From Actinomycetes bacterium (lineage in GTDB: Bacteria; Actinomycetota; Actinomycetes; Actinomycetales; Cellulomonadaceae): a stretch of 5,839 nucleotides of DNA. The notes under the pieces were generated by a model, which saw only the letters and a list, made by a program, of their open reading frames with translations, was not told the DNA's origin and did no database searches. Made by a program: the position numbers and the translations under genes. Location of the stretch: positions 1 to 5,839 of the forward strand of contig JAEZAR010000064.1 in assembly GCA_023430425.1 (NCBI GenBank). The letters run 5' to 3'. Positions 1 to 5,209 of this stretch are shown piece by piece (position 1 is the first letter of the stretch; each line of letters starts with the position of its first letter).

Positions 1-699
1 GCGCACCACCTGCGGGTCGAGCCCCGCCGCGGCCACGGCCGCCCGCGCGAAGCCGTGCCACGACGTGCGGCCCGCCGACGTGCCGTGGTAGGTCCCGGCG
101 GGGACCCGCGCGTCGACCAGGCGCACGACGAGGTCCGCGAGGTCGCGCGTCCACGTCGGCTGCCCCACCTGGTCGTCGACGACCTCGAGGGCGCCCTTCT
201 CGCGGGCGACGCGGACGATCGTCCGGGGGAAGCACGCTCCCCGGGCGCCGTACAGCCAGGCGGTGCGGACGACCAGGTGGTCCGCGCACTCGGCGCGCAC
301 GGCCCACTCCCCGGCCGCCTTCGTCCGGCCGTAGGCGGACCGCGGCGCGGGCGGGTGGTTCTCGGGGTACGGCTCCGACGCGTGACCCTCGAACACGTAG
401 TCGGTGGAGATCTGCACGAGCCGGGCCCCGGTCGCCGCGGCGGCGCGGGCGAGGTTCGCCGGGCCGACGGCGTTGACGGCGAAGGCGGCCGCCTCCTCGG
501 ACTCCGCGGCGTCCACGGCGGTGAAGGCCGCGCAGTTCACGACGACGTCGAACCCGTGCACCGCGGCGTCCACGGCACCCGGGTCGGTGATGTCGACGTC
601 GTCCCGGTCCACCGCGAGGACCTCGTCCCCGCGCCCGCTCAGGAGCTCCACCAGGTCCTGCCCGAGCATCCCGTTCGCACCCGTCACCAACCAGCGCAC
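1..699 (-). CDS. rfbD: dTDP-4-dehydrorhamnose reductase, C-terminus off the left edge
   Basis: Cytoplasmic NAD(P)H-dependent reductase that turns dTDP-4-dehydro-L-rhamnose into dTDP-L-rhamnose, the last step of the pathway. The visible 233 residues form a typical extended short-chain dehydrogenase: the nucleotide-binding loop GANGMLGQD at residues 7-15, NCAAFTAVD at 55-63 (family members usually have Tyr or His where Phe59 sits), STDYVF at 98-103, the catalytic YxxxK as YGRTK at 123-127, VRTAWLYG, then DDQVGQPTWTRDLA and GTYHGTSAGRTSW in the substrate domain. Relatives are usually about 280-300 residues, so roughly 50-65 are missing beyond base 1; no stop is seen. The start is GTG at 699-697, with GGGAGG (709-704) four bases upstream, and the protein begins right at the Rossmann strand (VRWLVTGANG), leaving little room for another start. 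It lies 187 bp downstream of the exported-protein gene on the same strand, but a strong hairpin between them suggests separate transcription. Its partner epimerase rfbC is on the opposite strand about 2.8 kb away. Confidence 0.96.
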   Translation of the reverse strand, partial: MRWLVTGANGMLGQDLVELLSGRGDEVLAVDRDDVDITDPGAVDAAVHGFDVVVNCAAFTAVDAAESEEAAAFAVNAVGPANLARAAAATGARLVQISTDYVFEGHASEPYPENHPPAPRSAYGRTKAAGEWAVRAECADHLVVRTAWLYGARGACFPRTIVRVAREKGALEVVDDQVGQPTWTRDLADLVVRLVDARVPAGTYHGTSAGRTSWHGFARAAVAAAGLDPQVVR

Positions 700-703
700 G
701 ACG

Positions 704-709
704 CCTCCC
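704..709 (-). promoter_or_regulatory. Ribosome binding site of rfbD
   Basis: Read on the minus strand, GGGAGG stands four bases before the GTG codon. It decides the start because no other in-frame ATG or GTG is placed as well. Confidence 0.7.
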
Positions 710-791
710 GTCCTCCGGCCGACCGGTGCCAGGTTCACGACCGGTCCGCGTCCTCCGCGCACACCCCTTGGGCCTGCTCTCGTCCCGCGGC

Positions 792-797
792 AGCGTA
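792..797 (-). promoter_or_regulatory. Possible -10 element upstream of rfbD
   Basis: TACGCT on the minus strand fits the TANNNT pattern of actinobacterial housekeeping -10 boxes and lies between the hairpin after the upstream gene and the rfbD start, giving an untranslated leader of roughly 85 bases. I see no convincing -35 box at the right distance, so this is a weak call based on position and the hexamer alone. Confidence 0.3.
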
Positions 798-835
798 GCG
801 GGCGACCGCACGGACCCCGCCCGTGGTGACCCGGG

Positions 836-860
836 ACCGGCCCGCCCTCGGCGGACCGGT
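836..860 (-). terminator. Hairpin after the exported-protein gene, probable terminator
   Basis: On the minus strand ACCGGTCCGCC, loop GAG, GGCGGGCCGGT forms an 11-bp stem with one G-U pair and a three-base loop. It begins 26 bases past the TGA of the exported-protein gene. No T-run follows, which is common for terminators in very GC-rich actinobacteria. Being nearly symmetrical, it would also fold on the plus strand, but no plus-strand gene ends here. Confidence 0.6.
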
Positions 861-886
861 GCTCGGCGCCCCAGCCCGCCGCCGGC

Positions 887-3379
887 TCAGCCGGGCGCGG
901 GTGCCGGCGCGACGAAGGCGACGAGGTCGACGACCACCTCGAGCGAGCCCCAGCTGTCGGACCACAGGACCACCCGCCCGTCCGACGGGAGCGCGACGAC
1001 CACCTGGTTCGCCGTGTCACGTCCCGGGACGTAGTTGATCACGGACGCGCCGGGTGGGGGTGTCCGACCGGTGGCGTCCACGTCCGGGTAGACCCGCAGG
1101 TTCCCGTTCGCGGTCGGTGCGACGGCCGTGACGTTGAGGACGACGGCGGTCGCGTAGGCCGGCACGAACCCGACGCCGGCGAGACGCACCGGCACGGGGG
1201 ACGCGGGCACCAGCGGGGCGGGGACCGGGCCCGCATCGGTGCGCGAGTCGACAACCCGCTCCGGGGGCACGGCCACGAGCAGGGACTCCGGCGCCAGGTA
1301 GCCGACGACGTCCACGACCACGTGCACGGGGCTCTGCTCGCGCGACGCGAACGTGTCGGCGTAGAGCGAGACCCGTCCGCGCTCCAGCGCCACGATGGTG
1401 GCGTTGGCCTTGTCCACCCCGGGGGCGAAGTTGACGACGGACGTGTCCGGGAGCATGCCGCCGTAGGGGAACACCCGCAGGTTACCGGGGGCCGTGGGCC
1501 CCGTGACTGTGACGTTGAGCAGCACCGCCGTCGCGTCGTCGGGCACGCCGCCCTGCCCGAGCACGTCGAACGAGGTCACCTCGCGCGGGAGCAGCGGGCC
1601 GACGACCGACCCGACCTGGCCGGGCCCGGGGCGGGTGTCCAGGACGCGGCGCGGGGGCAGCGCGACGACCCCGGACGTCGGCTCGAGGTGGCCGGCGACG
1701 TCGACGAGGACGCCCGTGCTCGCCGCACCCCGGGTCGCGTAGCAGATCCGGCCGCTGGCCGGCAGGGCCACCGTCGCGGCGTTCGCGACGTCGCGACCGG
1801 GCTCGAAGTTCACCGTGGAGGTGGGGGGCAGCGGGGTCGTGCCGTCGCCGTTCACGTCGGGGTAGACGACGACGTACCCGGGGCCCGTGGGCCGCACGGT
1901 CGTGACGTTCACGACGACGCCGGCGGCGCCGTCGGGCACGCCGTGGGCGCCCGTGAGCTGCACGCAGCGCGGCGCGCCCGGGGCGACCGCCGGGTCGCTC
2001 ACCGCGCGGACCGGGGTCCCGAGGACGACCCCCGTGTACGCGTACGCCGCGAGGAGGGAGTCCGGACTGGCACCGAGCGCCGTCGTGACCTCGACCGGGA
2101 CGCGGCCGGTGCCGGGCGGGGCCGTCGCCTCCACGGTCGTCGGGTCGACGACGACCACGTCGGTGCCGGGCTCGCCGCCGAACGTCACCGACGGTGCGCC
2201 GTGGAACCCGGCGCCGCGGACCGTCACGCGCGTGCCGCCCGCCGTGCCGCCGCTCGCGGGCACGACGTCGGACACGACCGGCAGGTCCGGGACCTGGGCG
2301 AACGGGCGGCCCAGCCCGTCGTGCAGGCGGCTCGCGCCGGGGATCCAGTCGGTCCACACGACCAGCTCCCCCTCGACCGCGACCACGGCTCCGTCGTCGG
2401 CGGTCGGACCCTCCACCGGCGGCTCGGTGGTGTCGAGCCGGACCCGGTGGACGGTGTCGCCCACGCGCCGCGCGCCGTCGTCGGTCGTGACCACGACCGT
2501 GCGGTCCTCGATCCACGCGCGCCGGGCGAACTCGCGGTCGGTCCCGGGTCGCTCGACGACCCGCACGTCGGGTGCGGCGCCGACGTCGGCGACCGGCACC
2601 GAGCGGACCTCGACGATGTTGGGCGTCGTGCCCAGGTCGGCGGCGGACGTGCGCACCCAGGCCACCTCGGCGCTGCCGATGCCCGCGAGCTCCACCTGCG
2701 AGTCCCGCCACGACGCCGTGTCGAGCTCGACCGGCTCCCCGGGGCCACCGGGCCCGAGCGGTACCGCCTGGACGACCTCGACCGTGTCGGCCGGGTCGCC
2801 GAGCTCGTCCGGCGTGTACGCGACCCGCCAGAGGGCGAGCGTGTCGCTCAGCGCGACGTCGACGACAAACGCCGACGCCAGCCCGGTGGGCGGCGGGGCC
2901 ACGACGTCCTCGACCGCCCAGGTCGCACCGGAGCCGAGGTGGTGCAGCACCTCGGAGTCGGCGTACCAGCCGTCGCTCAGGGCGGACACCCACGGGGTGG
3001 TGGTCGCCGGGGCGTCGGGCGGCACCGTCTCGCTCCCGTCCGGCGCCCGCAGCACGAGCGCGCAGTCGCCGTCGCGGCGGTAGGCCACGCTGCCCTCGTG
3101 CACGGCGATCTCCGGGTCGCACAGCCGCGCGACGACGACGGGCTCGCCCAGCTCGACGGCGTCGGGGGTGGCGTGCACGGCCTGGCGCACGAGCGCGTAC
3201 CAGGGCTGGGGGCGGGCGGGCACCGTGTACAGCGCCTCGTCGGTGAGCTCGGCCTCCCAGAGGTACTCGGAGGTGAGGAGCACCCCGTCGGGCGGTACCC
3301 CGACGGCGCCGGGGGCGGCCGTGAGGCCGGTGGCGAGAGCGACGCAGGAGGCGGCCAGCGCCGCCGTCGACCGACGCAT
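887..3379 (-). CDS. Exported protein with IPT/TIG domain and three C-terminal beta-modules, function unknown
   Basis: An 830-residue protein with no assignable reaction. MRR plus an Ala/Leu/Val-rich stretch to about residue 25 is a signal peptide, probably cut near Ala22-Ala25. Residues 30-366 match no domain I can name; short strand-like stretches with Trp and Asp-Gly turns would suit a beta-propeller, but that is a guess. Residues 367-450 are an IPT/TIG immunoglobulin-like domain (PVVSDVVPASGG, GGTRVTVRGAGF, VTFGG, ATAPPGTG, VEVTT). Residues 451-830 hold three modules of about 130 residues, each with a core (L/V)NVT, PT, YP or FP, (V/I)N(F/Y)xPG, AN and VDxV. This module type is frequent in secreted actinobacterial proteins and has no settled role. 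The four mature cysteines fall as two likely disulfides, 87-106 and 472-546. There is no LPxTG motif and no C-terminal membrane helix, so it is probably secreted or held to the wall non-covalently. The start is ATG at 3379, with AAGGA six bases upstream and a signal peptide directly after it. The frame stays open upstream to 4978, antisense to two real genes, and that extension must not be included. It diverges from rfbC. Confidence 0.88.
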   Translation of the reverse strand: MRRSTAALAASCVALATGLTAAPGAVGVPPDGVLLTSEYLWEAELTDEALYTVPARPQPWYALVRQAVHATPDAVELGEPVVVARLCDPEIAVHEGSVAYRRDGDCALVLRAPDGSETVPPDAPATTTPWVSALSDGWYADSEVLHHLGSGATWAVEDVVAPPPTGLASAFVVDVALSDTLALWRVAYTPDELGDPADTVEVVQAVPLGPGGPGEPVELDTASWRDSQVELAGIGSAEVAWVRTSAADLGTTPNIVEVRSVPVADVGAAPDVRVVERPGTDREFARRAWIEDRTVVVTTDDGARRVGDTVHRVRLDTTEPPVEGPTADDGAVVAVEGELVVWTDWIPGASRLHDGLGRPFAQVPDLPVVSDVVPASGGTAGGTRVTVRGAGFHGAPSVTFGGEPGTDVVVVDPTTVEATAPPGTGRVPVEVTTALGASPDSLLAAYAYTGVVLGTPVRAVSDPAVAPGAPRCVQLTGAHGVPDGAAGVVVNVTTVRPTGPGYVVVYPDVNGDGTTPLPPTSTVNFEPGRDVANAATVALPASGRICYATRGAASTGVLVDVAGHLEPTSGVVALPPRRVLDTRPGPGQVGSVVGPLLPREVTSFDVLGQGGVPDDATAVLLNVTVTGPTAPGNLRVFPYGGMLPDTSVVNFAPGVDKANATIVALERGRVSLYADTFASREQSPVHVVVDVVGYLAPESLLVAVPPERVVDSRTDAGPVPAPLVPASPVPVRLAGVGFVPAYATAVVLNVTAVAPTANGNLRVYPDVDATGRTPPPGASVINYVPGRDTANQVVVALPSDGRVVLWSDSWGSLEVVVDLVAFVAPAPAPG
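890..2029 (-). repeat. Three tandem copies of a ~130-residue secreted beta-module
   Basis: Protein-level tandem repeat inside the exported-protein gene. Copy 1 spans about residues 451-566 (bases 2029-1682), copy 2 567-696 (1681-1292), copy 3 697-830 (1291-890). The conserved Asn of the NVT core is at 491, 622 and 749, giving spacings of 131 and 127 residues. Copies 2 and 3 each open with an R-V-x-D-x-R motif (RVLDTR at 578-583, RVVDSR at 708-713). Copy 1 lacks it and instead carries the cysteine pair 472/546. Divergence between copies is considerable, so the duplication is old. Confidence 0.8.
2030..2281 (-). other. IPT/TIG domain within the exported protein
   Basis: Residues 367-450. It opens with VSDVVPASGGTAGGT and continues GTRVTVRGAGF, SVTFGG, VEATAPPGTG and VPVEVTT, the usual order of strands and glycine turns in this immunoglobulin-like fold. 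In secreted bacterial proteins these domains normally act as spacers or binding supports and not as catalysts. Here it separates the unassigned N-terminal half from the three C-terminal modules. Confidence 0.8.
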
Positions 3380-3526
3380 GAGCGGTCCTTCCGTCCGCGG
3401 GGCCCCGCCGGTCCCGCACCTGCCATCGTGGCACCGCGGGGCGGTCGCCGGTGGCCGATCCGGCGGTCGTCCTCGCACCGGCGGCCGGTAGCCTGACCCC
3501 CGACCCCGGCCCGAAGGAGATCGACA
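3380..3526. promoter_or_regulatory. Divergent promoter region of the exported protein and rfbC
   Basis: A 147-bp intergenic region separates two divergent starts. Facing rfbC, TAGCCT at 3489-3494 fits TANNNT and would give a leader of about 26 bases; the -35 position is unconvincing. A perfect dyad, TGCCA-TCG-TGGCA, lies at 3421-3433 near the middle, and a 12-bp palindrome GCGGGGCCCCGC lies at 3397-3408 close to the exported-protein gene. The first is the better operator candidate; the second is less notable in such GC-rich DNA. I recognise neither as the site of a known regulator. Confidence 0.5.
3513..3520 (+). promoter_or_regulatory. Ribosome binding site of rfbC
   Basis: GAAGGAGA stands six bases before the GTG codon at 3527. 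It is the strongest Shine-Dalgarno sequence in the window and fixes the start. Confidence 0.85.
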
Positions 3527-4144
3527 GTGCAGTACCGCGAGCTCGCCGTCGACGGCGCGTGGGAGATCACGCCGAAGCAGTTCGGGGACCCCCGTGGCGT
3601 GTTCCTCGAGTGGTTCAAGGCCGGGCCCTTCGTCGACGCGGCGGGCCACGCCCTGGACGTGCGCCAGGCCAACCTGTCGGTGTCCGCCGCCGGCGTGGTG
3701 CGCGGCATCCACTTCGCCGACGTCCCCCCTGGCCAGGCCAAGTACGTGACCTGCGCGAAGGGTGCGGTCCTCGACGTGGTCGTGGACATCCGCGTCGGCT
3801 CCCCGACGTTCGGCGCGTGGGACGCCGTGCTGCTCGACGACGTCGACCGTCGTGCGATCTACCTGTCCGAGGGCCTCGGGCACGCCTTCATGTCCCTCGA
3901 GGACGGCTCGACCGTGCTGTACCTGTGCTCGACGGAGTACGCGCCGGGGCGCGAGCACGGCGTGCACCCCCTCGACGCCGACGTCGCGATCGACTGGCCC
4001 ACCGCCGCACGCGACGGCTCGCCCCTCACGCCGCAGCTCTCCGAGAAGGACGCGGCCGCACCCAGCCTGCGCGAGGCGCGCGAGCAGGGCCTCCTGCCGG
4101 CGGTGGACGAGGTGCGCGCCTTCCGGGCGAGCCTGCGTGCCTGA
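3527..4144 (+). CDS. rfbC: dTDP-4-dehydrorhamnose 3,5-epimerase
   Basis: Cytoplasmic RmlC-type cupin enzyme that epimerises C3 and C5 of dTDP-4-dehydro-6-deoxy-D-glucose to give dTDP-4-dehydro-L-rhamnose, the substrate of RfbD. The 205-residue length is normal for the family. Visible landmarks are PKQFGDPRGVFLEWF (16-30), the substrate loop QANLSVS, VRGIHFA with the catalytic His62, PPGQAKYV with Lys72, GAVLDVVVDIRVGSPTFG (79-96), GLGHAFMSLED with His119, VLYLCSTEY with the catalytic Tyr132, and the closing AIDWP. His62, Lys72 and Tyr132 have the same numbers as in the well-studied mycobacterial RmlC, so an active enzyme is expected. The start is GTG with an excellent ribosome binding site. 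It is the first gene of a likely two-gene plus-strand unit with the glycosyltransferase, and it diverges from the exported-protein gene. The genes for the two earlier pathway enzymes, rfbA and rfbB, are not in this window. Confidence 0.96.
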   Translation: MQYRELAVDGAWEITPKQFGDPRGVFLEWFKAGPFVDAAGHALDVRQANLSVSAAGVVRGIHFADVPPGQAKYVTCAKGAVLDVVVDIRVGSPTFGAWDAVLLDDVDRRAIYLSEGLGHAFMSLEDGSTVLYLCSTEYAPGREHGVHPLDADVAIDWPTAARDGSPLTPQLSEKDAAAPSLREAREQGLLPAVDEVRAFRASLRA

Positions 4145-4250
4145 GGCCCGCCCGGAGACCGGACCCCGGTCCGGGTCCGCACCCGGACCGGGAGCCGGTC
4201 CCGACCCTGGTCGCGGCCCTGATCCCCGCCCCGGTCCTCGGGTCGCCGAG
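4145..4250 (+). promoter_or_regulatory. Intergenic spacer with a strong hairpin between rfbC and the glycosyltransferase gene
   Basis: Bases 4157-4176 pair with 4181-4200 around the four-base loop CCGC: 18 of 20 positions pair, with a two-base mismatch at A4163-C4164 against A4193-G4194. No T-run follows. A smaller pair, CGACCC and GGGTCG, lies further on. Reading in from a GTG at 4137 keeps the frame open and yields a Gly/Pro-rich run, but 12 of those 38 codons end in A or T against none of the first 38 codons after 4251. This argues that the spacer is non-coding. It may act as an attenuator, a processing site or an mRNA stabiliser. Confidence 0.65.
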
Positions 4251-5183
4251 GTGCCCCCCGCGCGCGTCGTCGCCGTCGTCGTCACGCACCGCCCCGACCC
4301 GTCCCTGGCCGGGGCGCTGCTCGAGGCCCTCGCCCCGCAGGTCGCCGAGGTGGTCGTGGTCGACAACGGCACGCCGGCCGCGACGCTCGACGCCCTGCGG
4401 CCGACGCTGGACCGGCTGGGCTGCGCGCTCGTCGAGCTCGGCGCCAACCGCGGCATCGCGGCGGCCCAGAACGTCGGGGTCGCCCACGCGCGTGACCGCG
4501 GCGCCACGCACGTCCTCCTCTCCGACCAGGACTCCCTGCCCGCGCCGGACATGGTCGCCCGCCTCCTGACCGGCCTGGCCCGCGCGCACGAGGACCCGCC
4601 CGGCGCGGGCCGACCTCCCGCCGCCGTGGGTCCGGTCACGACGGACGACCGCAACTCGGGCGCCGCGCTGCTGTTCGCCGACCGCACGTGGGGGCCCCGG
4701 CGCGCCGAGGTCCCCGACGTCGACGGCGCCCTGGTCGAGGCCACGTTCCTGATCGCCTCCGGCTGCCTGGTCACCACGGCCGCGCTGGAGACGGTCGGCC
4801 CGATGAACGAGTCGTGGTTCATCGACCACGTGGACCTCGAGTGGGGGCTGCGGGCCCGCCGGGCCGGGCTCGGCCTGTACGGGGTCGTGGGCGCGCGGCT
4901 CGACCACGCCCTGGGCGACCGGACCCAGCGGGTGCCGGGCCGCCGGCGCGCGGTCCACATCCACTCCCCGCGACGCAACTACTACCTGGCGCGCAACACG
5001 GTGCTGCTCGTCCGGTCCGGCCTCATGCCCGTGCGGTGGCGGGTGGGCTACGCCGCGTGGATCACGAAGTACTCCGCGTTCCACGTCCTCGCGGTGCCCC
5101 CGCGCGGTGCTCGGCTGCGGTACCTGGCCCGTGGGCTCCTCGACGGCCTGCGCGGGCGCACCGGCCCCCTCGCCGAGGGCTGA
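4251..5183 (+). CDS. Family 2 glycosyltransferase, probable rhamnosyltransferase
   Basis: A 310-residue GT-A fold glycosyltransferase expected at the inner face of the membrane, moving a sugar from a nucleotide donor to a growing surface glycan. Visible features are the first strand VVAVVVTHRPD (6-16), VVVVDNG (34-40), GANRGIAAAQNVG (64-76), and LLSDQDS at 89-95. DQDS is the metal-binding DxD-type motif typical of the rhamnosyltransferase branch. Next come the acceptor-side motifs SGCLVTTAAL and ESWFIDHVDLEW (187-198, likely catalytic base Asp/Glu), and a C-terminal SPRRNYYLARNTVLL. There is no full membrane helix; the basic, partly hydrophobic tail may sit on the membrane. dTDP-L-rhamnose as donor is inferred from the motif and the adjacent rfbC. 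The GTG at 4251 is chosen because it leads straight into the first strand and because codon use changes sharply there. GTG at 4137, overlapping rfbC by 8 bp and giving 348 residues, is the alternative. Neither has a strong ribosome binding site. Confidence 0.9.
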   Translation: MPPARVVAVVVTHRPDPSLAGALLEALAPQVAEVVVVDNGTPAATLDALRPTLDRLGCALVELGANRGIAAAQNVGVAHARDRGATHVLLSDQDSLPAPDMVARLLTGLARAHEDPPGAGRPPAAVGPVTTDDRNSGAALLFADRTWGPRRAEVPDVDGALVEATFLIASGCLVTTAALETVGPMNESWFIDHVDLEWGLRARRAGLGLYGVVGARLDHALGDRTQRVPGRRRAVHIHSPRRNYYLARNTVLLVRSGLMPVRWRVGYAAWITKYSAFHVLAVPPRGARLRYLARGLLDGLRGRTGPLAEG

Positions 5184-5187
5184 GGAG

Positions 5188-5209
5188 GCGCGGGCGGCTC
5201 ACCCGACGC
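5188..5209. terminator. Possible weak bidirectional terminator at the convergent junction
   Basis: GCGCGGG (5188-5194) can pair with CCCG plus CGC (5202-5205 and 5207-5209), giving a 7-bp stem with one bulged A and a seven-base loop. It spans the 15-bp gap between the glycosyltransferase stop and the stop of the membrane protein on the other strand. The stem is short and has no T-run, so this is tentative. Confidence 0.3.

Noticed and set aside
55..829. Two plus-strand open frames over the rfbD region
   Set aside because: The minus strand encodes an unmistakable RfbD with all motifs in order; these plus frames are its low-complexity shadows.
3344..3379. Lipoprotein signal (Cys12 after Ala-Ala-Ser) in the exported protein
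   Set aside because: The hydrophobic stretch before Cys12 is only about eight residues and continues well past it, and Ser at -1 with Ala at -3 is a poor lipobox; an ordinary signal peptide cut near residues 22-25 fits better.
1322..3496. Long plus-strand open frame of 724 codons opposite the exported-protein gene
   Set aside because: Translation is Arg/Gly/Asp/His-rich with no motif; long antisense frames are expected in DNA this GC-rich where the true strand ends its codons in G or C.
3762..4136. Upstream extension of the glycosyltransferase frame into rfbC
   Set aside because: It overlaps most of rfbC in another frame, is Arg/Ser/Thr/Pro-rich and has no family similarity; the real start is 4251 or at the earliest 4137.
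3380..4978. In-frame upstream extension of the exported-protein gene on the minus strand, which would make a 1363-residue protein
   Set aside because: It runs antisense through rfbC and the glycosyltransferase, both certain genes; it is Arg/Ser/Gly-rich without domains, and the signal peptide with a good ribosome binding site begins at 3379.
5167..5179. CCCTC-GCC-GAGGG hairpin at the end of the glycosyltransferase gene as a terminator
   Set aside because: Only a 5-bp stem with a three-base loop, inside the coding sequence and with no T-run; such stems occur by chance throughout this DNA.
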